Source of the DNA: Caldovatus aquaticus
GTDB lineage: Bacteria; Pseudomonadota; Alphaproteobacteria; Acetobacterales; Acetobacteraceae
Reading direction: 5' to 3'
Length of the DNA stretch: 64,000 nt
Assembly (NCBI RefSeq): GCF_019458025.1
Contig: NZ_JAHZUY010000003.1
Coordinates: 121,709-185,708 of the forward strand
The notes beneath the pieces were generated by a model that was given only the letters and a program-made list of their open reading frames with translations, did no database searches and was not told the origin of the DNA. Position 1 is the first letter of the stretch; the number at the start of each line of letters is the position of its first letter. The position numbers and the translations under genes are program-made. Shown piece by piece: positions 19,767 through 29,821 of this stretch.

Positions 19767-20240
19767 ATGTCTGACACCGGCCCCAAGGCTGACCTTCTTG
19801 GACTGACGGCGGAGATCGTCGCGGCCCATGTCTCCAACAATTCGGTGGCGCTCGCGGATCTGCCCAACCTGATCCAGGAGGTCTACCGGACCCTGTCCAG
19901 CATCGGGCAGCCGCAACCGCAGCAGCCGGAACGGCCGCAGCCCGCGGTGCCGATCAAGAAGTCGGTCACGCCCGACTACCTGATCTGCCTCGAGGACGGC
20001 AAGAAGCTGAAGATGCTCAAGCGGCATCTGAAAACCGCCTACAATATGACACCGGAACAGTATCGCGAGCGCTGGGGCCTGCCGCCCGACTACCCGATGG
20101 TGGCGCCGAACTACGCCAAGCACCGCTCCGCCCTGGCCAAGAAGATCGGGCTCGGCACCAAGCCGCGGACCGCTCCGGGCCGCCCGGCCGGCCGCGGCGG
20201 GCGAGGCAAGGCGTCCGCCGCGGCCGCGCCCTCGGCCTGA
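19767..20240 (+). CDS. mucR: MucR/Ros family transcriptional regulator
   Basis: DNA-binding regulator of the Ros/MucR family, 157 residues. The MucR zinc-finger-type region spans about residues 70-115: PDYLICLEDGKKLKMLKRHL, then MTPEQYRERWGLP and YPMVAPNYAKHRSALAKKIG, which match the family closely. The N-terminal helix region includes TAEIVAAHVSNNSVAL, the oligomerisation part. An Ala/Gly/Arg-rich basic tail follows. MucR proteins silence AT-rich promoters and control exopolysaccharide, motility and cell-cycle genes in alphaproteobacteria. ATG at 19767; a candidate promoter precedes it. Confidence 0.95.
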   Translation: MSDTGPKADLLGLTAEIVAAHVSNNSVALADLPNLIQEVYRTLSSIGQPQPQQPERPQPAVPIKKSVTPDYLICLEDGKKLKMLKRHLKTAYNMTPEQYRERWGLPPDYPMVAPNYAKHRSALAKKIGLGTKPRTAPGRPAGRGGRGKASAAAAPSA

Positions 20241-20444
20241 ACCTGGCCGCGCGGGCGGCGGGGTGCGCGAGCCCGGCCGCGACCCGGCCTCGCGGAAGGG
20301 CACCGCCGGTGGCCCTCCGCACGGCGGGCGTCTATGGTCGGCGTTCGCTCGCCAGGCGGCTGGAGGGCGGCGCGCCGGCAGTCCCGTCGGCCGCGCTCGC
20401 CGAAGCCGCCACCGGCGCGCCAGGAGAGACCACCCGGCACCGGC

Positions 20445-21065
20445 ATGGACACCCGCCCTGAGCCCCCGAAGCCTGCCGCGACTCCGGCGCGCGCCGCGCG
20501 CGGCGCGGCCTCCGGCCCGCCCCGGACCGAAGCGTCCCGCATCGAACGTCTCTGCGTCGAGCGAGGACTGAAGATGACGGGACAGCGGCGGGTGATCGCG
20601 CAGGTGCTGTCCGAGGCCACCGACCACCCGGACGTCGAGGAGCTCTATCGCCGCGCACGGGCGCGCGACGCGCGGATCTCGATCGCCACCGTCTATCGCA
20701 CCGTGCGGCTGCTCGAGGAGGTCGGCATTCTCGAGCGGCGCGACTTCGGCGGCGGCCGCGCGCGCTACGAACCGACCGAGCACGGCCACCACCATCACCT
20801 GATCGACATAGACACCGGCCGGGTGATCGAGTTCGAGGCTGCCGCGCACACGGCGCTGGCGCGGGAGATCGCCGCGCGGCTCGGCTTCGAGCTGGTCGGC
20901 GACCGGGTGCAGCTGTTCGGCCGCCGGCGCGCCGACGCCGCCTCGCCGCCGGCCGAGGGCGCCGACGCGCGGCCGGAGGCCGCGCCGCCCCCGGCGGACG
21001 GCGCGGCGCGGTCCGCGGCGCGGGAAGGCCGTCCGGCCCGGGCGGGCCGGGGCCGCACCCCATGA
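20445..21065 (+). CDS. fur: Fur family transcriptional regulator
   Basis: Metal- or haem-responsive repressor of the Fur superfamily, 206 residues, longer than the usual ~140. The winged-helix domain has RGLKMTGQRRVIAQVL, HPDVEELYRRA and ISIATVYRTVRLLEEVG. The dimer/metal region starts with EHGHHHHLIDIDTGRVIEF. An N-terminal Pro/Ala extension (about 35 residues) and a C-terminal Ala/Pro/Arg tail (about 50) are additions. ATG at 20445 has GGAGAG about 18 bases upstream, so a later start is possible. Fur, Mur and Irr branches were not separated. Stop overlaps the next gene (ATGA). Confidence 0.88.
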   Translation: MDTRPEPPKPAATPARAARGAASGPPRTEASRIERLCVERGLKMTGQRRVIAQVLSEATDHPDVEELYRRARARDARISIATVYRTVRLLEEVGILERRDFGGGRARYEPTEHGHHHHLIDIDTGRVIEFEAAAHTALAREIAARLGFELVGDRVQLFGRRRADAASPPAEGADARPEAAPPPADGAARSAAREGRPARAGRGRTP

Positions 21066-21940
21066 CCCGGCCCCTCGCGCCGCCTCCCGGCCCGCGCGCG
21101 CCCGGCGACGCCGGCGAAGACGCGTCCCTCGCCGCCTCGTCCGGCTTCGGCGAGCTGCGGGCGGGCAATCTCGGCGTGCGCATCGCCGAGACCGCCGCCG
21201 AGCTGGATGCCGCCCTCGCCCTGCGGTACCGCGTCTTCTACGAGGAGTGCGGCGCGCGCCCCGACGCCACGACCGCCGCCACGCGGCGCGATCGCGACGA
21301 GTTCGACGCGGTCGCCGATCACCTGCTCGTCGTGGACCACGACCGCGGTCCGGGCGCGGAGGGCGTGGTCGGCACCTACCGCCTGATCCGCCGCCCGGCC
21401 GCGGCGCGGATCGGCCGCTTCTATTCCTCCTCCGAGTACGACATCTCGCGGCTCGAGGCCTATCCCGGCAACATCCTCGAGCTCGGCCGCTCCTGCGTGG
21501 ATGCCACCTACCGCACGCGCGCGGCGCTGCAGCTGCTCTGGCGCGGGATCGCGGCGTACGTGTTCCGGCACCGCATCGACCTGATGTTCGGCTGCGCGTC
21601 GCTGCCGGGCACCGACCTCGACGCGCTGGCCGCGCAGCTCACCTATCTGCACGCCAACCACCTGGCGCCCGAGGCGCTGCGCCCCCGCGCCCTGCCCGAG
21701 CGCTACGTCGAGATGCGCCGGCTCGACCCGGCCGCGCTCGACGCGCGCGCCGCGCTGAACGCGCTGCCGCCGCTGATCAAGGGCTATCTGCGCCTCGGCG
21801 GGTTCGTCGGCGACGGGGCGGTGCTCGATCACCAGTTCAACACCACCGATGTCTGCGTCGTGGTGAAGACCGACCTGGTCACCGACAAGTACTACCGCCA
21901 CTACGAGCGCGTCGCGGGTGGGCGCGACCCGGCGGAGTAG
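21062..21940 (+). CDS. OlsB-like N-acyltransferase (GNAT, hemolysin family)
   Basis: Probable acyl-ACP-dependent N-acyltransferase, the first step of ornithine-lipid synthesis. 292 residues. Family motifs: LALRYRVFYEECGA, DHLLVVDH, VVGTYRLIRR, GNILELGRSCVDATYRTRAA and LMFGCASLPGTD, all typical of the Acetyltransf_5/OlsB group. The C-terminus YLRLGGFVGDGAVLDHQFNT is also shared. ATG overlaps the fur stop, so translation is coupled. No OlsA acyltransferase is adjacent. Substrate (ornithine versus another amine) is inferred from family. Confidence 0.87.
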   Translation: MTRPLAPPPGPRAPGDAGEDASLAASSGFGELRAGNLGVRIAETAAELDAALALRYRVFYEECGARPDATTAATRRDRDEFDAVADHLLVVDHDRGPGAEGVVGTYRLIRRPAAARIGRFYSSSEYDISRLEAYPGNILELGRSCVDATYRTRAALQLLWRGIAAYVFRHRIDLMFGCASLPGTDLDALAAQLTYLHANHLAPEALRPRALPERYVEMRRLDPAALDARAALNALPPLIKGYLRLGGFVGDGAVLDHQFNTTDVCVVVKTDLVTDKYYRHYERVAGGRDPAE

Positions 21941-22042
21941 CGCGCGGCGCCGCTCGTCCCGGCTCCCTCCGGCGCGCGTGTGACAACCGGCGCGCGTCCG
22001 CGTAGCCTCGCCCCGTGCGCCGCGCAGGGAGGGCTCGGGACG

Positions 22043-23212
22043 ATGCAGGCCGGAACCTACCGTTACCCGCCGATGGAGCGCGTCATCTACGGCCGCCCCT
22101 TCGCCGCGGCGCTGGCGGAGGAGGCCGCGCGCCTCGGCGCCCGCGCCGTGTTCCTGATGGCGAGCGGCACGCTGGCGCGCGAAACCGACCTGTTGCGCCG
22201 CGCCGAGGCGGCCCTCGGGGGACGGCTTGCCGGCGTGTGGACGCACATGGGCGCGCACTCGCCGCGCCCCGACGTGGTCGCCGCCGCCAACGCGGCGCGG
22301 GCGGCGCGGGCGGATCTGATCGCCACCCTCGGCGGCGGCTCGGTGACCGACGGGGCGAAGATGGTCGGCCTCTGCCTCGGCAACGGCGTGACCGAGCCGG
22401 CGCAGCTCGACGCCTTCGCCGCCCGCCTCGGCCCGGACGGCACGCCGATCCGCCCGCCCGCGGAGCCGGCGCCGCTGCCCATCGTCGCCATCCCGACCAC
22501 GCTCTCCGCCGGCGAGTTCTCCGCCCTCGCCGGCTGCACCGACCCCTCGCGCCAGGTGAAGCAGAGCTTCGCCCACCCGACGATGATGCCGCGCGTCGTC
22601 ATCCTCGACCCGGAAGCGACGGTGCACACGCCGGAGTGGCTGTTCCTCTCCAGCGGCATCCGCGCGGTGGACCATGCGGTGGAGGACCTCTGCTCCCCCG
22701 ATGCCCAGCCCCTCTCCGACGCCGCCGCACTGCACGCGCTGCGGCTGCTCGCGCGCGGCCTGCCGGCGGTGCGCGCGAACCCCGCCGACCTCGCGGCGCG
22801 GCTCGACTGCCAGCTCGGCGCCTGGCTCTCGATGGCCGGCGCCCAGGCGGGCGTGAGGAAGGGGGCGAGCCACGGCATCGGCCACGTGCTCGGCGGCACC
22901 GCCGGCGTGCCGCACGGCTACACCTCCTGCGTCATGCTGCCGCACGTGCTGCGCTTCAACGCCCCGGTCAACGCGCCGCGCCAAGCGCTGGTGAGCGAGG
23001 CGCTGGGCCGCCCCGGCATGGCGGCGGGCGATGCGGTGGCGGAGCTGATCGCCGGGCTCGGCCTGCCGCGGCGGCTGCGCGATCTCGGCGTGCCGGCGGC
23101 GCTGCTCGACCGCATCGCCGCGGAGTCCATGCACGACCGCTACATCCCGGCCAATCCGCGGCCGATCGCCAGTGCGGCGGTGGTGCGCCACCTGCTCGAC
23201 CTCGCCTGGTAG
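22043..23212 (+). CDS. Iron-containing alcohol dehydrogenase, maleylacetate-reductase-like
   Basis: NAD(P)H-dependent oxidoreductase of the type III (iron) alcohol dehydrogenase family, 389 residues. Rossmann-type motif IATLGGGSVTDGAKMVG; metal ligands in RAVDHAVEDLCSP and GASHGIGHVLGGTAGVPHGY. The overall layout resembles maleylacetate reductases, which convert maleylacetate to 3-oxoadipate at the end of chloroaromatic or resorcinol routes. ATG at 22043 after AGGGAGGG. About 100 bases upstream of a Bug receptor on the same strand; a joint role in aromatic-acid uptake and breakdown is plausible but unproved. Confidence 0.88.
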   Translation: MQAGTYRYPPMERVIYGRPFAAALAEEAARLGARAVFLMASGTLARETDLLRRAEAALGGRLAGVWTHMGAHSPRPDVVAAANAARAARADLIATLGGGSVTDGAKMVGLCLGNGVTEPAQLDAFAARLGPDGTPIRPPAEPAPLPIVAIPTTLSAGEFSALAGCTDPSRQVKQSFAHPTMMPRVVILDPEATVHTPEWLFLSSGIRAVDHAVEDLCSPDAQPLSDAAALHALRLLARGLPAVRANPADLAARLDCQLGAWLSMAGAQAGVRKGASHGIGHVLGGTAGVPHGYTSCVMLPHVLRFNAPVNAPRQALVSEALGRPGMAAGDAVAELIAGLGLPRRLRDLGVPAALLDRIAAESMHDRYIPANPRPIASAAVVRHLLDLAW

Positions 23213-23313
23213 CGGGCGGCGGGCGTGCCTGCGGGGCGGCAGGCCGTCGCCGCCGCCCTCCCGGGCGTGCTAGCATTCAGAAAACACACAAGCAGGGAAG
23301 GGAGGCCGTCCCC

Positions 23314-24303
23314 ATGCACACCACGCCTGTCCCGCGCCGCGCCCTCGCCGCCCTGGCCGCCGGCGCGCTCGCCGGCGGGCTGCGCCCCGCCGCCGTGCGC
23401 GCGCAGGAGCAGAACTGGCCGACGCGGACCATCACCCTGATCGCCCCCTATCCGCCGGGCGGCACCACCGACCTCTCGGCGCGGCCGCTGGCGCAGAAGC
23501 TGAGTGAGCTGCTCGGCCAGTCGGTGGTGGTGGAGAACCGCGCCGGCGCCGGCGGCAGCATCGGCGCCGCGGCGGTCGCGCGGGCCGCGCCGGACGGCTA
23601 CACGCTGCTGCTGTTCCCGACCGCGATCATGACCATCAGCCCGCACATCATGACGCTGCCCTACGACCCGGCCACCGCCTTCACGCCGGTGGCGATGGTG
23701 AGCGTCGCCTACGGCATCGTCGCCGCGCACCCTTCGGTGCCCTTCCGCGACGTCGCCGGCCTGATCGCCTACGCCAAGGCGCATCCGGGCCAGCTCCGCT
23801 TCGGTTCGGCGGGCAACGGTACCATCACCCAGCTTTCCGGCGAGCTGTTCGCCGACGCCACCGGCATCCGCATCGAGCACGTGCCCTATCGCGGCTCGGC
23901 GCCCTCGCTCACCGACCTGCTCGCCAACCGCGTGCAGCTCCTGTTCGACCCCGTCGCCATCCCGGCGATCCGCGAGGGGCAACTGATCGCGCTCGCCACC
24001 AACGCGCCGGCGCGCAACCCGCAGCTTCCCGACGTGCCGACCCTGCGCGAGCTGGGGCTCGAGCGCGCCGAGGCGATCCCCTGGTTCGGCCTCGCCGCGC
24101 CGGCGGGGCTGCCGCAGCCGATCCTCGCCCGCCTCACCGCCGCGGTCGAGCGGGCGCTCGCCGCGCCCGAGGTGGCGCGGGCGATGGAACCGATGGGCCT
24201 GACGCCGGCCTTCGAGGCCGGCGCGGCCTTCGCCGAGCGCATCCGGCGGGAGCGCGAACGCTACGGCGCGCTGGTGCGCCGCATCGGGGCACGGGCGCAG
24301 TAG
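23314..24303 (+). CDS. Bug/TctC-family tripartite tricarboxylate receptor
   Basis: Second Bug-type periplasmic binding protein, 329 residues. Strong ribosome site GGGAAGGGAGG before ATG 23314. Signal peptide of about 30 residues (PRRALAALAAGALAGG, ending AVRAQ). Motifs: LIAPYPPGGTTDLSARP, VVVENRAGAGGSIGA, AAPDGYTLLLFP and HVPYRGSAPSLTDLL. No membrane subunits nearby. Follows the maleylacetate-reductase-like gene. Ligand unknown. Confidence 0.94.
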   Translation: MHTTPVPRRALAALAAGALAGGLRPAAVRAQEQNWPTRTITLIAPYPPGGTTDLSARPLAQKLSELLGQSVVVENRAGAGGSIGAAAVARAAPDGYTLLLFPTAIMTISPHIMTLPYDPATAFTPVAMVSVAYGIVAAHPSVPFRDVAGLIAYAKAHPGQLRFGSAGNGTITQLSGELFADATGIRIEHVPYRGSAPSLTDLLANRVQLLFDPVAIPAIREGQLIALATNAPARNPQLPDVPTLRELGLERAEAIPWFGLAAPAGLPQPILARLTAAVERALAAPEVARAMEPMGLTPAFEAGAAFAERIRRERERYGALVRRIGARAQ

Positions 24304-24319
24304 CGGGGCGGGAAGGGGC

Positions 24320-24697
24320 TCAGCGCGGCGGGGCGGGGGCGGGGCGCTGCGCCGCCGCCTCCGCCGCGGCGTCCTCGGCCTCGTAGAGCCGCGCCATCTC
24401 CTTCTCGAAGGCCGCGCGCAAGGCCTCCGCCTCCCCGGGCGGCAGCCAGGTGCGGCTGATCGAGTGGAACCGCATCTCCGCCAGCGCCGCCCGGGTCAGG
24501 TCGCGGAAGGGCAGCCGCTCCGCCGCCTGCACGCGGGCGAGGGTGGCGTGCAGCTCGGCGCGCAGGCGCGCAACGAATTCCGGCGGCGCCTCCTCCTCGC
24601 CCCGCGGCGGCGGGGCGGCGCCGCCTCCGGCCTGGTCGAAGAGGTCGGGCTGGGGGGCGAACAGGTCGCCCTGGCGGCCGAGTCGCGTTCCGTGCAT
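24320..24697 (-). CDS. Hypothetical protein with tandem sliding-clamp-like motifs
   Basis: Not recognised as a family. 125 residues. Residues 9-13 (QGDLF) and 16-20 (QPDLF) both resemble the beta-clamp-binding pentapeptide Q-x-[SD]-L-F, spaced by seven residues. A Gly/Pro/Glu linker follows. A helical domain then covers about residues 40-115 (EFVARLRAELHATLARVQ, FRDLTRAALAEMRFHSISRT). No signal or membrane segment. ATG at 24697. Divergent from the methyltransferase-nuclease gene, with a 74-base spacer. A link to replication or to that enzyme is inference. Confidence 0.7.
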   Translation of the reverse strand: MHGTRLGRQGDLFAPQPDLFDQAGGGAAPPPRGEEEAPPEFVARLRAELHATLARVQAAERLPFRDLTRAALAEMRFHSISRTWLPPGEAEALRAAFEKEMARLYEAEDAAAEAAAQRPAPAPPR

Positions 24698-24771
24698 GGC
24701 GGCATCCTAGCCGGTCCCGGGCGGCGCGGGCAGGCTTGCCGATCACGCCGGCGCGACGCCATCCTTGTTCC

Positions 24772-27765
24772 ATGCCCGAATCCTGGCGCCAGCGGCGTCT
24801 GCCGGAAATCGTCGCCGAGCTCGCCCGCCGGCCGGGGCACAACAATGTCGCGGCCCTGGTGCAGGAGATCCTCGCCAACGGCCTCGGCGTCGCCTATCGC
24901 GAGATCGAGCACGAGGTCCGGCTGGAGGCCGTGCAGGGCCGCGCCGACATGCTGTTCGGCGCCACCGTCTTCGAGTTCAAGAGGGACCTGCGGCGCGAGA
25001 TGCCGGACGTGCAGGCGCGCCTGCCGGACTACCTCGCGGAGTGCGAGGCCCGGCAGCGCCGCAGCTACGTCGGCATCGCCACCGACGGCGCCGAGTTCGT
25101 CGCCTTCGAGTTGCGCGACGGCGCGCTCGCCGAGATCGGCCGCCACCGCACCCGGCCCGAGGACGGCGCCGCCCTCCTCGCCTGGCTCGAATCCGCCGTC
25201 TCCGACCGCACGGCGCTGCCGCCCGACCCGCTCACGGTCCGCCGCGAGCTGGGGCGCGAGAGCCTCGCCTTCGGCCGCGCCATGGGGCGGCTCGAGGCGC
25301 TCTGGGCGCGCCTCAAGGACCATCCGGAGGTGCGGCTGAAGCGCCAGCTCTGGGACGGTCTGCTGCGCGTGGTCTATGGCGCCGAAACCGGCGACGATTC
25401 GCTGTTCCTCCAGCACACCTACCTCACCATCGTCACCAAGACGATGGCGACGCGCGTCCTCGCCCTCGACATCGAGCGGCTCGACGCCGCCGACATCCTC
25501 TCCGGCGCGGCGCTGCGCGCGGACGGCATCCACGGCGCCGTCGAGAGCGACTTCTTCGACTGGGTGCTGGAGGAGGCGGAGGGGCGCGACCTGGTGCTGC
25601 GCCTCGCCCGCCAGACCGCGCGCTTCGACCTGCCGCGCGCCGAGGTGGACGTGCTCAAGGCGCTCTACGAGAGCCTGATCGACCGGCGCGACCGCCACGG
25701 CCTCGGCGAGTACTACACGCCCGACTGGCTCGCGGCGCGCCTCGTCGCACGGGCGATCGAACGGCCGCTCGAGAGCCGCGTGCTCGATCCGGCCTGCGGC
25801 TCCGGCACCTTCCTGTTCCACGCCATCCGCCGGCTGCGCGCGGCGGCGCGGGAGGCCGGCTGGACGCCGGCGCGGGCGCTCAAGGCGTGCGAGGAGCAGG
25901 TGCGCGGCGTGGACGTGCATCCCGTCGCGGTGATCATCGCCCGCGTGACCTGGCTGCTCGCGCTCGGCGAGGACGTGGCGCGGCGCGAGGGCGACCTGCA
26001 CGTGCCGGTGTTCCTCGGCGATTCCATGCAGTGGGCGCGCCAGCAGGCGGTCGGCGCGACCTACATGGAGGTGAGCGTGCCGGAGGGCCGCCCGCTGCGC
26101 GTGCCGGAGGGCCTGGCGCGCGACCCCGCGCTCTACGACCGCGGCGTGCGCGAACTGGCCGACGGGCTGGCGGAGGGCGTGGAGGAGGCGGCCATGGCGC
26201 GGCGCCTCGCCCGCATCCCCGGCGTCGCGCCGGAAGACGCGAAGGCGATGGCCGCCACCTACGCGCAGGTGCTGGCCCTCTACCGCGAGGGGCGGGACGC
26301 GATCTGGCCCTTCGTGCTGCGCAACCTGGCGCGGCCGCTCTGGCTCGCGCGCCCGGACCAGCGGGCGGAGGTGGTGATCGGCAATCCGCCCTGGGTCGCC
26401 TACCGGCACCTCTCGGCGGAGATGAAGCCGCGGGTGAAGGAGGCGCTGGAGCGGATGAACCTGTGGGTCGGCGGCGCGCTGGCGACGAACCAGGACCTCG
26501 CGGCGCTGTTCTGGGCGCGCTGCGCGCAGCGCTACCTGAAGCGGGGCGGGACCATCGCCTTCGTCATGCCGCGCTCGGCGCTGACCGGGCCGGTCTTCGC
26601 CGGGCTGCGCGCCGGCGACCTGCGCGACGTGCATGTGCGGATCGAGGAGGCGTGGAGCCTCGACAACCAGGACGTCTCGCCGCTGTTCCCGGTGCCGGCC
26701 TGCGTGCTGATCGGCCGGCGCGACGCGCAGGGGCCGCCGCCCGACCGGATATGGCGGGCCGTCGGCGACCTGCCCGCGCGCGACGCGACGGCGGCGCAGG
26801 CGGAGCGGGCGCTGCGCTGGCGGCGCGAGCGGTGGCCGGAGCTGCGGACGCTGACCGCGAACTCGCCCTACCGGGCGCGATTCAGGCAGGGCGCGACGAT
26901 CGTGCCGCGGCGATTCTTCCTGGTCACGCGCGAGACCGGCGGGCGGCTCGGCGTGAACCGCGCCGCGCCGCGGGTGACGGGGCGGACCGGCGCGCTCGAC
27001 AAGCACCCCTGGAACGCGGTGGCGCCGCCGAGCGGGCCGGTGGAGATCGGATTCCAGCGCCCGGTGCTGCTCGGCGAGGGCATCGCGCCGTTCCGGCTGC
27101 TGCCGCGCGAGGTGCTGGGGGTGATCCCGATGGAGGAGGACGGCACGATCCTCGATGCGCGCGCCGCCGCCAACGCCGGCTACCGCCACCTCGCCGCCTG
27201 GCTGCGCGACATCGAGGCGAAATGGGCCGCGCACGCGAAGCGGCGCCCTGACGGGCGGTTGCGGATGACGCTCACCGAACGGCTGGATCACCAGCGCGGG
27301 CTTTCACAGCAGGCACGGCCGGCGCCGCTGCGGGTCGTTTACGCCGCGTCGGGCATCCTGCCCGCCGCGGCGATTCTGGACGACCGGACCACGATCGTGG
27401 AGCACGCGGCCTACTGGGCTCCGGCGCGCAACATGAGCGAGGCGCGTTACCTGGCCGCGATCCTGAACAGCGAAACCACCCGCGCCGAGGTCGCGCATCT
27501 GCAACCGCGCGGCGAGGGCGGCGCGCGGCACTTCGACAACCTGGTCTGGGAACTCCCCATTCCCCTCTACGACAGCGCCCTCCCGCTGCACCGCGATCTC
27601 GCCGCCGCGGCCGAGCGGGCGGAGCGCGTCGCCGCCCGCGTCGCACTGGACGAAGCCGCGCACTTCACCGGCCAGCGCCGCGCCATCCGCGCCGCCCTTG
27701 CCGCGGACGGCATCGCCGCCCGGCTCGACGCCCTCGTCGCCCGCCTGCTCGGCGGCGGAGGCTGA
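24772..27765 (+). CDS. Single-chain restriction-modification-like protein (nuclease + N6-adenine methylase)
   Basis: 997 residues. Near the N-terminus EAVQGRADMLFGATVFEFKRD shows a PD-(D/E)xK-type core (Asp59, Glu68, Lys70). Residues about 310-560 form an N6-adenine methyltransferase: LGEYYTPDWLA, RVLDPACGSGTF (SAM-binding motif I) and EVVIGNPPWVAYR (catalytic motif IV). The C-terminal ~400 residues resemble a target-recognition region (MSEARYLAAILNS, HFDNLVWELPIP). This is type IIG/Eco57I-like architecture, likely a self-contained defence or methylation enzyme. ATG 24772 chosen over an in-frame TTG. No separate specificity or nuclease gene is adjacent. Confidence 0.88.
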   Translation: MPESWRQRRLPEIVAELARRPGHNNVAALVQEILANGLGVAYREIEHEVRLEAVQGRADMLFGATVFEFKRDLRREMPDVQARLPDYLAECEARQRRSYVGIATDGAEFVAFELRDGALAEIGRHRTRPEDGAALLAWLESAVSDRTALPPDPLTVRRELGRESLAFGRAMGRLEALWARLKDHPEVRLKRQLWDGLLRVVYGAETGDDSLFLQHTYLTIVTKTMATRVLALDIERLDAADILSGAALRADGIHGAVESDFFDWVLEEAEGRDLVLRLARQTARFDLPRAEVDVLKALYESLIDRRDRHGLGEYYTPDWLAARLVARAIERPLESRVLDPACGSGTFLFHAIRRLRAAAREAGWTPARALKACEEQVRGVDVHPVAVIIARVTWLLALGEDVARREGDLHVPVFLGDSMQWARQQAVGATYMEVSVPEGRPLRVPEGLARDPALYDRGVRELADGLAEGVEEAAMARRLARIPGVAPEDAKAMAATYAQVLALYREGRDAIWPFVLRNLARPLWLARPDQRAEVVIGNPPWVAYRHLSAEMKPRVKEALERMNLWVGGALATNQDLAALFWARCAQRYLKRGGTIAFVMPRSALTGPVFAGLRAGDLRDVHVRIEEAWSLDNQDVSPLFPVPACVLIGRRDAQGPPPDRIWRAVGDLPARDATAAQAERALRWRRERWPELRTLTANSPYRARFRQGATIVPRRFFLVTRETGGRLGVNRAAPRVTGRTGALDKHPWNAVAPPSGPVEIGFQRPVLLGEGIAPFRLLPREVLGVIPMEEDGTILDARAAANAGYRHLAAWLRDIEAKWAAHAKRRPDGRLRMTLTERLDHQRGLSQQARPAPLRVVYAASGILPAAAILDDRTTIVEHAAYWAPARNMSEARYLAAILNSETTRAEVAHLQPRGEGGARHFDNLVWELPIPLYDSALPLHRDLAAAAERAERVAARVALDEAAHFTGQRRAIRAALAADGIAARLDALVARLLGGGG

Positions 27766-27771
27766 TCCCGC

Positions 27772-28566
27772 TCAGCCGCCCTCGTCCGGGATGTTGAGCA
27801 GCGCGCCGCAGGCCTTGCAGTGCACCGCGTCCGGCTCGTGCCGCTGCAGGCCGCAGCTCGGGCAGGGGAAGCGCACCTTCACCGGCCGGAACAGCGCCTG
27901 GGCGAGGCGCAGGAACAGCGTCACCCCCGCGAGCATGATCACCACCGAGAGCAGCCGCCCGGCCAGCCCGGGCAGCGTGATGTCGCCGAAGCCCGTGGTG
28001 GTGAGCGCGGTGACGGTGAAGTACAGCGCGTCCACGTAGTTGGCGATCTGCGGGTTGGTGCGGTGCTGGGTCTCGAACACCACCCCGCTCATGACGAACA
28101 CGAAGACCACGAGGTGCGCGGCGGCGAGCGTCGCCTCCTCGTTGCGGCGGAAGAAGGGAAGGTCGCTGCGCAGCGACCCGATCAGCCGCACCGAATGCAG
28201 CAGCCGCAGCGTGCGCAGCACCCGGAGGAAGGCGAACGCCCCCTGCAGCAGCGGCGCGAGCAGCAGGGAGAGGATGGCGAGCAGATCCGCCAGGTTGACC
28301 GGCCGGACCAGCGTCCGCCACGGCCGCCCGCTCGCCGCCAGGCGCATCCCGAACTCGCCGAGGAGCACGAGGCCGAACAGCGCGTCCACGGTCAGCTCGA
28401 ACGCGCCGGGCGGCACGAAGGAGGCGCCGACGATCCAGGCGATGCTGGCGACGTCGAGCGCGAGCAGGCCGTAGCGGAAGCGCTTCGCGTCCGGGCTCGG
28501 CGCGTCGTAGAGGTGGCGCAGCACGGCGCGGAGGCCGTGTGGGCGCGAGGGTCCGGCCGCTGCCAT
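27772..28566 (-). CDS. Voltage-gated-type potassium channel with C-terminal zinc ribbon
   Basis: Six-helix cation channel, 264 residues. S1 near 32-50, S2 58-80, S3 92-108. An S4-like segment FLRVLRTLRLLHSVRLIGSL has Arg at about every third position. S5 148-168; pore loop TALTTTGFGDITLPG with the selectivity filter TGFGD; S6 204-222. The last 35 residues form a zinc ribbon, CPSCG then CKACG, facing the cytoplasm. That is an unusual tail for a K+ channel and may sense metal or redox state (inference). Converges tail-to-tail with the restriction-like gene, six bases apart; 20 bases downstream of argG. Confidence 0.88.
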   Translation of the reverse strand: MAAAGPSRPHGLRAVLRHLYDAPSPDAKRFRYGLLALDVASIAWIVGASFVPPGAFELTVDALFGLVLLGEFGMRLAASGRPWRTLVRPVNLADLLAILSLLLAPLLQGAFAFLRVLRTLRLLHSVRLIGSLRSDLPFFRRNEEATLAAAHLVVFVFVMSGVVFETQHRTNPQIANYVDALYFTVTALTTTGFGDITLPGLAGRLLSVVIMLAGVTLFLRLAQALFRPVKVRFPCPSCGLQRHEPDAVHCKACGALLNIPDEGG

Positions 28567-28585
28567 CCGCGCCGCGCGGGGGAGG

Positions 28586-29821
<1,236 letters not shown>

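Noticed and set aside
24496..27291. A 931-codon minus-strand open frame opposite the restriction-like gene
   Set aside because: High GC at third codon positions opens long antisense frames. No motif is present and the plus-strand protein has clear methylase signatures.
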